Shown: positions 43,715 to 51,155, counted from the first letter of the stretch. The stretch: DNA of 64,000 nucleotides from Pelosinus sp. UFO1 (GCF_000725345.1 NZ_CP008852.1:2137693-2201692); one strand, 5' to 3'. The notes: a model not told the origin generated them from the sequence alone. Numbers and translations are program-made.

Positions 43715-44519
43715 CAGTGGGTTCGCTGATGCCGCAATAAATATGGCTGTTGATGAAGCCATATTACTGGCACATAGCGCTGGTAAAGTTCCGCCCACAC
43801 TCAGGTTCTATGGCTGGCAACCTGCAGCAGTTAGTCTAGGATATTTTCAAAGGGCGATGTCTGAAATTGATTTTGATCAATGTAAAGAGCGTAACATTGA
43901 CGTGGTACGCAGATTAACTGGAGGTAGAGCAGTTCTGCATGATGCCGAGCTCACCTATAGCATTGTGGTCCAGGAAGATGACCCTCTAATCCCTAAAACC
44001 ATTACGGCATCTTATCGCTATTTTAGCAACGGTTTATTAGTTGGTCTTAGGGAACTTGGTATACAGGCACAAATGACTGTGCCTGCAGCGGCTTATGGGC
44101 AGAGGAAAAAACAACCTGCGTCAGCGGCTTGCTTTGATGCTCCTTCTCATTATGAAGTTACAGTAGAAGGGCGAAAGCTGGCGGGAAGTGCCCAGGTACG
44201 TAAGAATGGCGTTATTTTACAGCATGGATCGTTACTATTGCGGTTTTTCGCTGAGCAGTTTGTAGAGTTACTGCGGCTGCCATCAGTAGAAAAACGCCAG
44301 CAGACAGCTCAAATGTTAAAGGGGAGAGCTACAGCGATTGAAGATGTGTTAGGAAGAACCGTAACGTGGCAAGAAGTGTATCATCCCATGCCCGAGGCTT
44401 TTGGGGCGGCTCTAGGCATCAAGCTAGTGAGTGGAGAACTTACAGAAGAAGAAAAGAGAGTAAGTAAAGAGTTGGCGTCAACAAAATATAGTCAGGACTT
44501 CTGGAAAATGCTTCGTTAG
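43692..44519 (+). CDS. lipM: Octanoyl-[GcvH]:protein octanoyltransferase, LipM type
   Basis: A lipoate/biotin-ligase-fold protein of 275 residues. It has the RRLTGGRAVLHDAELTYSIV segment common to LplA/LipM and, decisive for LipM, a cysteine C147 in SAACFDAPSHYEVTVEGRKL, the position of the catalytic cysteine of Firmicute LipM, which moves octanoyl groups from acyl carrier protein to GcvH. K162 follows in GRKLAGSAQ. ATG 43692 follows AGGGGAG; the gene overlaps the preceding one by 23 bases. A lipoate-ligase role (LplA) is the alternative, but no adenylation-specific motif was seen. Confidence 0.82.
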   Translation: MMNWRLINSGFADAAINMAVDEAILLAHSAGKVPPTLRFYGWQPAAVSLGYFQRAMSEIDFDQCKERNIDVVRRLTGGRAVLHDAELTYSIVVQEDDPLIPKTITASYRYFSNGLLVGLRELGIQAQMTVPAAAYGQRKKQPASAACFDAPSHYEVTVEGRKLAGSAQVRKNGVILQHGSLLLRFFAEQFVELLRLPSVEKRQQTAQMLKGRATAIEDVLGRTVTWQEVYHPMPEAFGAALGIKLVSGELTEEEKRVSKELASTKYSQDFWKMLR

Positions 44520-44550
44520 CTGTGGCAACAATACCAAGGGAGGGAAAAAA

Positions 44551-45957
44551 ATGGGTTATGATGTAGCGGTGATCGGCGGTGGTCCTGGAGGCTATGTTGC
44601 CGCCATACGAGCTGCCCAATTAGGCGGGAAAGTATTATTGGTAGAAAAGGATAAGATGGGTGGAGTCTGCTTAAACCGAGGTTGTATTCCTACCAAAACC
44701 TTATTAAAAAGCGCTGAAAAATGGCAAGAACTTAAGAATTGTCATGAATTTGGTCTGCAGGCTGAGAATATAGGATTTGATTTTGATGCCATTAGATTAC
44801 GTAAAAATCAAGTTGTTAACAAGCTGCGTGGCGGTATTGAACAGTTAATTAAAAGCAATGCTATAGAAACGATATATGGAGTAGGAGTACTAGAAGGGCC
44901 AAATCGGTTGATTATCACACAAGGAAAAGAGAAAATCAGTTATGAAGCAAAACATATTATTGTTGCTACAGGTTCTGAGCCCATGCATTTACCTATACCA
45001 GGCCAGGATTTGCCTAATGTCATTGACAGTAATCAGCTGCTAGAGATAGATCATGTACCACGCAGTATGATGGTCATTGGTGCAGGTGCGGTAGGGATTG
45101 AATTTGCCGCTATTTTTCAATCCTTTGGCTCAGATGTAACCGTAGTAGAAATGCTGCCGACAATTTTACCGAATATTGATAATGAAATAGTCAAACGTAT
45201 GGGGATCCTTTTACGCAAACAGGGCATAAAAATGCTGACAAATACCAAAGTAATTGGTATGGAGGAAAACAACGAAGGCGTTAAGGTTTCTCTTGATAAT
45301 GGTAAGTCAATTCAAGAACTCACTGTGGGAAAAGTATTAGTAGCAACTGGACGAAAACCTATAGTAGCTGGGCTAGGGCTTGAAGCTGCAGGTATTGATT
45401 ACAGCCAGGCTGGTATTAAGGTGAACAGCAAAATGGAGACCAATATACCTGGAATTTATGCTATCGGTGATGTCACTGGAGAGGAAATGTGGGCTCATGC
45501 CGCCTCGGCAGAGGGTATGGTTGCTGCAGAAAATGCATTGGGTGGTAATATTAGTATGGATTACAGTGCAGTGCCAGGTTGTATATTTACTACGCCAGAA
45601 TTAGCTATGGTTGGGCTTAATGAGAAGGAGGCTCAAGACACAAACATAGATATAAAAGTTAGTAAATTTAATTTTGCTAGTAATGGTAAGGCTGTTTCTA
45701 TGGGGGAAGCAGATGGTTTAGTCAAAATTATAGCCGATGCTAATAATGATAAAGTACTAGGCATGCATATCTTAGGAGCCCACGCTAGTGATCTAATTAT
45801 GGAAGGTGCAATCGCCATTCATAATGGCTTAACGGCAGATCAAATTGCCCACACAATTCACCCTCATCCTAGTTTATCTGAGACGGTAATGGAGAGCGCC
45901 CATGGAATTAATGGTGATATCATCCATCAGTTTATCTTGAAGGGACGACCTCTATGA
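44551..45957 (+). CDS. lpdA: Dihydrolipoyl dehydrogenase (L protein)
   Basis: Flavoprotein that reoxidises dihydrolipoyl-GcvH with NAD+. The 468-residue protein has FAD fold VAVIGGGPGGYVAAIRAAQL, redox disulfide C40/C45 in GGVCLNRGCIPTKTLLKSAE, NAD fold MVIGAGAVGIEFAAIF and the C-terminal catalytic histidine segment AHTIHPHPSLSETVMESAHG. AGGGAGGG precedes the ATG. It completes the four-component glycine cleavage system and ends the operon; a terminator lies 40 bases on. Confidence 0.96.
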   Translation: MGYDVAVIGGGPGGYVAAIRAAQLGGKVLLVEKDKMGGVCLNRGCIPTKTLLKSAEKWQELKNCHEFGLQAENIGFDFDAIRLRKNQVVNKLRGGIEQLIKSNAIETIYGVGVLEGPNRLIITQGKEKISYEAKHIIVATGSEPMHLPIPGQDLPNVIDSNQLLEIDHVPRSMMVIGAGAVGIEFAAIFQSFGSDVTVVEMLPTILPNIDNEIVKRMGILLRKQGIKMLTNTKVIGMEENNEGVKVSLDNGKSIQELTVGKVLVATGRKPIVAGLGLEAAGIDYSQAGIKVNSKMETNIPGIYAIGDVTGEEMWAHAASAEGMVAAENALGGNISMDYSAVPGCIFTTPELAMVGLNEKEAQDTNIDIKVSKFNFASNGKAVSMGEADGLVKIIADANNDKVLGMHILGAHASDLIMEGAIAIHNGLTADQIAHTIHPHPSLSETVMESAHGINGDIIHQFILKGRPL

Positions 45958-45994
45958 GTATTTTCTAATTTACTAAAGACATTTTTGAAAATAT

Positions 45995-46040
45995 AAGACA
46001 CAGCACGTCCATTTAGTAGTGGAATAGTGCTGTGTCTTTT
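45995..46040 (+). terminator. Intrinsic terminator of the gcv operon
   Basis: AAGACACAGCAC and GTGCTGTGTCTT form a perfect 12-bp stem around a 20-base loop, followed by TTCTGCG. Confidence 0.75.
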
Positions 46041-46114
46041 CTGCGTCATTATATTTTTTATCTATAGTAATGTTGGAAAGCAGTAGCTCATAAACTGTAC
46101 GGGAGGTGGTGAGG

Positions 46115-46261
46115 GTGGAAAAAACAGCATCCCCTAAGTATAACGTGACAGTAAGTTATAATCCTCATAAAGATTTAGATAAATTGGCTAGAGGATACGC
46201 AGTTATGATTAAAGTCGCCATTCGTATAATAAAGAAGAAGAAGATTTCTGAAGTAGAATGA
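46115..46261 (+). CDS. 48-residue basic protein, unknown
   Basis: A short reading frame with a strong ribosome site (GGGAGGTGGTGAGG) just before GTG 46115. The product is hydrophilic and basic: KYNVTVSYNPHKDLDKLARG followed by YAVMIKVAIRIIKKKKISEV. The lysine-rich helix could bind nucleic acid. It lies inside the mobile element after the gcv operon. I do not recognise it. Small basic element-encoded proteins sometimes are excision factors for serine integrases, so it is a candidate, without further support. Confidence 0.5.
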   Translation: MEKTASPKYNVTVSYNPHKDLDKLARGYAVMIKVAIRIIKKKKISEVE

Positions 46262-46336
46262 CTTCTCCGGCAAAAAAATGGACAGGATAGTGATTAATTT
46301 GTTGTAAGGATAAAATTTAAGTAGTTTAGATTTACT

Positions 46337-46438
46337 CTAATCTATTTTGAAAAAACCAAGTTTTGCATAAGTATACACCGCTCCAGCAAGCAATGCGCCT
46401 CCTACAAGTAGAGCAATCGTACATGACTGGTCTTGCAT
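46337..46438 (-). CDS. 33-residue hydrophobic protein, unknown
   Basis: A tiny minus-strand frame with GGAGGG eight bases before the ATG at 46438. The product has one membrane segment (TIALLVGGALLAGAVYTYAK) and a short charged tail. Ribosome site, length of the hydrophobic stretch and clean start/stop make it plausible as a single-pass microprotein. No family recognised. Confidence 0.4.
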   Translation of the reverse strand: MQDQSCTIALLVGGALLAGAVYTYAKLGFFKID

Positions 46439-46542
46439 ATAATAATCCCTCCGTTTTTCATAATAATTACTCTTTATAGTGTATTCATTATTCACTATAA
46501 TGTTAACTTTGATTTTTTAGATCTAGTTGAGAAAATAGAATA

Positions 46543-47025
46543 TTAGGACGGAATCGATGGTATTTTTAAAAAACATCTGTAATATAACCTAGACACATAT
46601 AAAGAAATGAATAAAGTTATCCATGAAATATAACCTGTCCAATTTATGTACTTAATGAGCTGTGTATAATTCTGAAATATAAGTTCTAGACCAGTGATAG
46701 CGAAGCAGGTACTAGCATAGTATATAAACTTAATTGATCTGCCTTTACTTTCTGGATAATAGATATTTTAAAAAACACAAATGACAGGGTAGGCTAAATA
46801 CTCAAAGGAAAAATTAGTTCTATTAACCTCAGAGAAAAAACGTATAGGGTATTCGATAAATCCCAAATCAACGGTAACTAACCCAAAAAACCAAGTGAAC
46901 GATTGCATAAATAAGAAACTGATTTGGGCATTGCGTTGTTTATATCTGGGAATAAATAGCACATAAGAAGCTATTGGGATAAACCACATTATATATAATA
47001 TAAATTTTTCAAGTGACATTATCAT
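46543..47025 (-). pseudogene. CBO0543-like integral membrane protein with one in-frame stop
   Basis: The frame from ATG 47025 reads EKFILYIMWFIPIASYVLFI, then a second hydrophobic segment, reaching YPVICVF and an in-frame TAA at 46768-46770. Without that stop the same frame continues for about 74 codons: NIYYPESKGRSIKFIYYAST, then TGLELIFQNYTQLIKYINWT and ISWITLFISLYVSRLYYR, to a TAA at 46543-46545. Total length about 160 codons with four or so membrane helices fits the CBO0543 family of small membrane proteins known from Bacilli and Clostridia. A single TTA-to-TAA change would explain the stop. The shortened 85-residue product could still be made; function unknown. Confidence 0.7.
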
Positions 47026-47155
47026 TCTCCTTACATCAATTTGTTATTGTTGTGATTCTCTAATCGAAAAATCTTATTATCAATTATTCCCATTAAAAAG
47101 GAATGTAAGATTTATTATTGAGCTTTCCCTCATTCATTATCTTGAAAAATGGAAA

Positions 47156-47180
47156 TAGATATGGCGTAATACCATATCTA
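47156..47180. repeat. Small perfect inverted repeat
   Basis: TAGATATGG and CCATATCTA flank CGTAATA. No T tract follows on the plus strand. It lies 39 bases before the possible small gene at 47219 and could be an operator. Confidence 0.35.
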
Positions 47181-47218
47181 GTATGTGTAGTATATGGGGA
47201 TAGTAGGAGTGATTTTAT

Positions 47219-47416
47219 ATGATGGTGGTTAATTCTGATAAAATGATAATATGGTGTTTGCATTCGCAAACCTACAATGTAGTAGTTTTTATTTATCTTA
47301 TCATTATTATCACCAATCAGTGGTCTATTTGCTCCATACAAGTAAATTTAAGATCATGGATGTGTAAGTATGTCATAATTTTTATATTGCCTTATAGCAG
47401 GAATTTTTTGGATTAG
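47219..47416 (+). CDS. Doubtful 65-residue membrane-type protein
   Basis: AGGAG lies nine bases before ATG 47219, and the product has one hydrophobic stretch (VVVFIYLIIIITNQW) and a second weaker one near the end (CKYVIIFILPYS). Codon use is irregular and no family is recognised; it could be a decayed gene or chance. The rest of the 47026-47635 gap (about 610 bases) holds only the small inverted repeat and AT-rich sequence. Confidence 0.25.
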   Translation: MMVVNSDKMIIWCLHSQTYNVVVFIYLIIIITNQWSICSIQVNLRSWMCKYVIIFILPYSRNFLD

Positions 47417-47635
47417 GTAGTAAGTTTTAAATATGATAGATTTACTTTCTATGGGTGATTTTCTAGAAATATAAGTAGAGACTTTATTGAAAGTTTAAAA
47501 AGAGTTACATATGTTATTGGTTATATATGGCCGATAAGAGGATAAAGATATTCTCTTAACAAAGTGATGACGGTAGAGCCTAAAAATTAGCTGATAAAAA
47601 AGAAGTAAACCGATAATTAAGATGGAGGAAGTTAT

Positions 47636-48241
47636 ATGATCTACAGAGTGGACATACTTTTATTTGATAAATTTGAAACATTAGATGTCTTTGGTCCTGT
47701 TGAAATACTTGGGGGTTTGCCTGATATTTTTAAATTGAATTTTGTATCTGCTAATGGAGGAATTGTTGAAAGCTCTCAAAATGTAAGAGTAGATACTAAT
47801 TTATATACAAGCGAAAAAGGTAAGGAAAAAATTTTTCTTGTGCCAGGTGGAATTGGAACAAGAGAAAATATTCAAGACAACAATTTTATAAATCTTATTA
47901 AAACTTTTTCTAGTCAATCAAAATATATACTTAGCATATGTACAGGTGCGGCTTTACTCGCTAAAACGGGAATGCTAAATGGAAAAAGAGCAACAACAAA
48001 TAAAAGAGCATTTAATTGGGTTACAGAGCAAGGGAAAGATGTTCTGTGGATAAAAGAAGCAAGATGGGTAAGGGATAATAATATATATACATCTTCAGGG
48101 GTATCGGCTGGAATAGATATGACATTAGGATTTATAGCAGACCTTTTGGGGAAGGAAAAAGCATTAGAGATTAGTCAAAGGATTGAATACTTCTGGAATG
48201 AAAATAGTAACTATGACCCGTTTTCCAAGATGTATGAATAA
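47636..48241 (+). CDS. DJ-1/PfpI family protein
   Basis: A 201-residue protein of the DJ-1/PfpI superfamily with the nucleophile elbow cysteine C102 in [20 protein letters not shown], followed by [13 protein letters not shown] and the early acidic residue in [13 protein letters not shown]. This subgroup resembles isonitrile hydratase InhA and the N-terminal part of GATase-like AraC regulators, but no helix-turn-helix is attached. AGGAAG precedes the ATG. It stands alone in the AT-rich right part of the mobile element. Substrate unknown; stress-related deglycase or isonitrile hydratase activity would be guesses. Confidence 0.85.
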   Translation: MIYRVDILLFDKFETLDVFGPVEILGGLPDIFKLNFVSANGGIVESSQNVRVDTNLYTSEKGKEKIFLVPGGIGTRENIQDNNFINLIKTFSSQSKYILSICTGAALLAKTGMLNGKRATTNKRAFNWVTEQGKDVLWIKEARWVRDNNIYTSSGVSAGIDMTLGFIADLLGKEKALEISQRIEYFWNENSNYDPFSKMYE

Positions 48242-48283
48242 TTGATTATATAAAATAAGGGAAGTCAAAGTGGCTCCCCAATT

Positions 48284-48424
48284 TTATAAATAGCAATATA
48301 TCGCAGACAAACAATATGCACACAGGGCCTGTTCATTGCCAAATTTACGTTGTACAAAACATTCTCTTTCTTGACCACAAGCATCACATTTCATATATTC
48401 AGACTCGCTACTTGCAGAAAGCAT
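48284..48424 (-). CDS. 46-residue zinc-ribbon microprotein
   Basis: Minus-strand frame with AAGGGG upstream of ATG 48424. The product carries two CxxC pairs 18 residues apart, YMKCDACGQERECF and ALCAYCLSAIYC, forming a compact zinc-ribbon pattern. The frame is open from start to stop with no other defect. Such microproteins are often adaptor or nucleic-acid-binding; the function is unknown. It lies within the mobile element. Confidence 0.5.
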   Translation of the reverse strand: MLSASSESEYMKCDACGQERECFVQRKFGNEQALCAYCLSAIYCYL

Positions 48425-48660
48425 AAATACGCCCCTTTTTAAATTTAGCTTGTAATAAAATCATATCCTTTATACGGAGCTAATTAGGAATATTATTACC
48501 TTGCCCGATTGTGTATTAATTGTACAAGAGGATGTTTGAAAAATACCAAAGTTTATGAGGATATATATTAATAGACTATCTTTACACCTAGCGGGATTAT
48601 TGATCTTTTGTTGAAAAAGTGAGTTGGCTTAATTTGTAGATAAGTATCGGAGGTAGAAAT

Positions 48661-48840
48661 ATGGCGGCAACAAGATATTACGATGTAAAAATTACTGTTC
48701 TAAAAAAGATTGAAGTAGGTGATATAGCATTAGGGCATGATTATCCTTGGATTAAGCAAAAAGGAACTGAAATATTTTGTTGTGCTGATGGGCTTCATCC
48801 AATTCTTTATAAATTAGAAAGAATTGAAAATAGTATCTAA
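48661..48840 (+). CDS. Short TIGR04076-like protein
   Basis: A 59-residue protein behind CGGAGGTAG. Its start (YYDVKITVLKKIEVGD) and end (CCADGLHPILYKLERIE) match the two ends of TIGR04076 proteins, which usually have about 90 residues, and GHDYPWIKQKGTEIFCC corresponds to the segment before the CC pair. The usual middle part (with a PEGFCxWAW-like motif) is missing, so this is either a short subfamily or an internally deleted copy. The family has no firm function. Confidence 0.5.
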   Translation: MAATRYYDVKITVLKKIEVGDIALGHDYPWIKQKGTEIFCCADGLHPILYKLERIENSI

Positions 48841-48990
48841 GTAAAACTATCTTATTAATACAATAGCGAGAGCTATGAGAATTATTGGCCTCCTAGATAT
48901 TCACCAAGCTGCACAATTAAAAGCTGGGGACGGATTGTAGGATATGTAATAGTATTTATTTTGAGATGAGGACAATTGTTCAAGGAATGG

Positions 48991-49033
48991 AAATACAAGA
49001 GACTCCCTAGAGTTTAGGGAGTTTCTTGTATTT
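48991..49033. terminator. Hairpin near the right end of the element
   Basis: AAATACAAGAGACTCCCTA pairs over 19 positions with TAGGGAGTTTCTTGTATTT (one G-U pair) around GAGTT. T-rich ends on both strands suggest a bidirectional terminator insulating the element from the host gene fragment. Confidence 0.75.
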
Positions 49034-49099
49034 ATTATAGGAAATAATGGATGGCTACATCAAAAGAATGTCCTAATTATTTAGTATAATGAAGAAAAG

Positions 49100-49134
49100 T
49101 ATTATTGCATATCATATTGTAAATTACGCTGTTA
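49100..49134. repeat. Right attachment junction (attR)
   Basis: Element sequence ending TGTAAATTAC leads into the GCTGT core at 49128-49132, after which host codons resume with TTAGACATTG. See the left junction for the reconstructed attP. Confidence 0.7.
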
Positions 49135-49376
49135 GACATTGTTTGGATATGCAATATTTAGAATTACCAACAACATTAGTCTCTGGTGACTTCATCCACT
49201 TTGTACATGAACAGATGAAAACTGAAGCGGGATTAAGTATGCGTTATTCTTTTTCAGGATCTGTATATTTTGAAAGAATGAAAAATCTATCCCTTTATTC
49301 TATAAACCGTACTGAAATAAATGAAAGAGTAACTCGTGCTGGATTGAATGATATCTATAATATATGCCTAGTATAA
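49133..49376 (+). pseudogene. 3' fragment of the interrupted FAD-dependent oxidoreductase
   Basis: From the junction the frame reads RHCLDMQYLELPTTLVSGDF, then MKTEAGLSMRYSFSGSVYFE and INERVTRAGLNDIYN to the TAA at 49374-49376: 80 codons. It has the helical C-terminal domain expected after the GLLAGNNAV motif of the left fragment. The open frame can be extended leftward to an ATG at 49089, but those codons belong to the element and no ribosome site is present. Left coding part 1037 bases plus 244 here equals 1281, a multiple of three. The partner gene starts 11 bases on. Confidence 0.85.
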
Positions 49377-49387
49377 GGAGGTATAAG

Positions 49388-50365
49388 ATGGATAGGAATA
49401 TATTCCAGTGTATTGATATTAATTCAAAATATTGCCCATGTTTATTAGCAGAAACGAATCAGTGTGTTGTTTGCAGTCATTTAAAAGGAGACGGTACTTG
49501 TAATTGCAATTGGGCGGGAGTATGTATATTATACGAAAAACATTGGCAGTATAAAAAACAACCACAAAGTGATGAAATCATAAAAACAAGGAAGGAAGAA
49601 GAGGTTAACTTTGTTATAAAAGAACAAATTAGTGAGAATACATATAGGCTAGAAATGCAAGTGAGTAATGAATTTGCCGAACAATTAACTTCAATCGGTT
49701 CTTTTGTTTTTTTACGGCGTCCAAATGATCCACACTTTTTTTCTTTCCCCGTTAATATTATGAAAGTGGAAAATAATACGATACAAGTAGTCATAGAAAC
49801 CATCGGACCTAAATCACTTAGGATTATAGCCGATAATAACTGTAAAATAGTCATACGTGGACCTTACTGGAACGGAGTTTTAGGTCAGCCCTGGATTGAC
49901 AATCTTACTTATGGTAAGATAATATTAGTAGCTGGTGGTATAGGGCAAGCCCCAGGATTACCTCTTGCGGTTAATTTAATGAATAAGGATAAGAATAATC
50001 AAGTTATGACCATATTAGCCCCTGGTAAGGTAGGAAGTATATTTATTGCAGAAGAATTACATCAATTAGGTGCTCTAGTACATATTGTACCTTCCTTGCG
50101 TAAGGTAGGAATGCCTACGCTTAAAAAGTGGATAGATCAGGAGAAGCCCGACCTTATAGTAAGCGCCGGACCTGATAGTCAACATTATGGAGTAATAACA
50201 GCTATGCAGGAAGCAGGAGTTAATATACCTATGGTGGCGACTAATAATGCTACAATGTGTTGTGGTGAAGGTATTTGTGGCAGTTGCTTAAAAAAGGTAC
50301 AGGGAAACAAAGAAATTAGACTTTGTAAACAACAAACTGATTTTTATAACATTATGGTAGATTAA
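49388..50365 (+). CDS. Flavin/2Fe-2S reductase, dihydroorotate/sulfide dehydrogenase electron-transfer-like
   Basis: A 325-residue protein of the ferredoxin-NADP reductase-like family used as electron-transfer subunits (PyrK/SudB type). It has an unusual Cys-rich N-terminus (C8, C16, C18, C26, C29, C38, C40, C46) that could hold an extra metal cluster, then a flavin-binding beta barrel (SFVFLRRPNDPHFFSFPV), an NAD fold (GKIILVAGGIGQAPGLPLAV) and a C-terminal 2Fe-2S motif (MCCGEGICGSCLKKVQ ... RLC). ATG 49388 follows AAGGAGGT. It lies directly after the oxidoreductase fragment, and in the uninterrupted state both would be cotranscribed; together they probably form one redox complex. Confidence 0.82.
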   Translation: MDRNIFQCIDINSKYCPCLLAETNQCVVCSHLKGDGTCNCNWAGVCILYEKHWQYKKQPQSDEIIKTRKEEEVNFVIKEQISENTYRLEMQVSNEFAEQLTSIGSFVFLRRPNDPHFFSFPVNIMKVENNTIQVVIETIGPKSLRIIADNNCKIVIRGPYWNGVLGQPWIDNLTYGKIILVAGGIGQAPGLPLAVNLMNKDKNNQVMTILAPGKVGSIFIAEELHQLGALVHIVPSLRKVGMPTLKKWIDQEKPDLIVSAGPDSQHYGVITAMQEAGVNIPMVATNNATMCCGEGICGSCLKKVQGNKEIRLCKQQTDFYNIMVD

Positions 50366-50390
50366 TTATTTTTCAAAGGAGCTTATTATA

Positions 50391-51110
50391 TTGGAACGTT
50401 TGCAGAAAGTTATCAGCCAAGCTGGAGTTGCTTCTAGAAGAGAATCCGAAAAAATTATACAACAAGGTCGAGTGACGGTAAACGGTAAGGTAGTTACGGA
50501 AATGGGGACGAAAGTAACTCCAGGTAAAGACCGGATTATGGTTGACGGTAAGCCTATAGCCGGTGAGAAACTCGTCTATATTTTACTGTATAAACCAAAG
50601 GGAATATTAACTACACTAAAAGATCCCCAAGATCGTAAGACAGTGGCATCATTAGTTAGTGATATTACTCAGCGTATCTACCCAGTAGGTCGGCTTGATT
50701 ATAATACAGAAGGCCTACTATTATTAACTAATGATGGCGCACTAACCCATGCATTAATACATCCAAGTAAGAAAATAGATAAAACTTACATAGCCAAGGT
50801 TGCTGGCAGACCGTCACAGGAAAAACTCGACTTACTTAGGGTTGGTATTCAATTAGAGGATGGCATGACAGCACCCGCTGTAATAAACATGATAGATTTT
50901 GATCGAGAAAGAAATATGACGAGTCTACAAATCACAATTCATGAAGGCAAAAATCGTCAAATACGACGTATGTTTGAGGCAATCGGTTCGGATGTGAAGC
51001 AACTTAAACGGGTTCAATTTGCCTTTCTGACACTTGAAGGTTTACGCCGAGGTAGTTATAGACACTTACTTCCTCAAGAAGTAGAAGCCTTACAGAATCT
51101 CAATAAATAA
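50391..51110 (+). CDS. rluB: 23S rRNA pseudouridine synthase (RluB family)
   Basis: Converts a uridine in 23S rRNA helix 89 region to pseudouridine. The 239-residue protein has an N-terminal S4 domain (RLQKVISQAGVASRRESEKI) and the RsuA/RluB catalytic domain with the active aspartate D103 in PVGRLDYNTEGLLLLTNDG and HEGKNRQIRRMFEAIGSDV near the end. The TTG start follows AAAGGAGC. In Firmicutes rluB commonly follows spmAB, which further shows that the mobile element split an originally compact locus. Confidence 0.93.
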   Translation: MERLQKVISQAGVASRRESEKIIQQGRVTVNGKVVTEMGTKVTPGKDRIMVDGKPIAGEKLVYILLYKPKGILTTLKDPQDRKTVASLVSDITQRIYPVGRLDYNTEGLLLLTNDGALTHALIHPSKKIDKTYIAKVAGRPSQEKLDLLRVGIQLEDGMTAPAVINMIDFDRERNMTSLQITIHEGKNRQIRRMFEAIGSDVKQLKRVQFAFLTLEGLRRGSYRHLLPQEVEALQNLNK

Positions 51111-51120
51111 ATAAGAGTGT

Positions 51121-51155
51121 GAGCCCTTATTTGCAACATAATAAGGGCTTTTTGT
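51121..51155 (+). terminator. Intrinsic terminator of rluB
   Basis: GAGCCCTTATT pairs with AATAAGGGCTT (one mismatch at the base) around TGCAACAT, followed by TTTTTG. Confidence 0.85.

Larger units (their letters stand above)
33745..49132. mobile_element. Large-serine-recombinase integrative element, about 15.4 kb, with glycine cleavage cargo
   Basis: The boundaries are set by the split flavoprotein gene: left half ends ...AAT GCT GT|A and right half resumes GCT GT|T AGA CAT. The five bases GCTGT occur at both junctions (33745-33749 and 49128-49132). One copy plus 15,378 bp between makes the insert. The recombinase gene lies 27 bases inside the left junction and reads toward it. Inside are the alcohol dehydrogenase, the Crp/Fnr remnant, the riboswitch-controlled gcv/lipoylation operon and several small genes; no phage structural, replication or conjugation gene was seen. 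Exact removal would restore a continuous host gene. Confidence 0.85.

Noticed and set aside
47093-47341. 82-codon minus-strand frame in the element's AT-rich right part
   Set aside because: No ribosome site, poor composition, overlaps a frame on the other strand with a better site.
49089-49376. Reading frame starting at ATG 49089 as an independent gene
   Set aside because: No ribosome site; the first 14 codons lie in the mobile element and the rest is the C-terminus of the interrupted flavoprotein.
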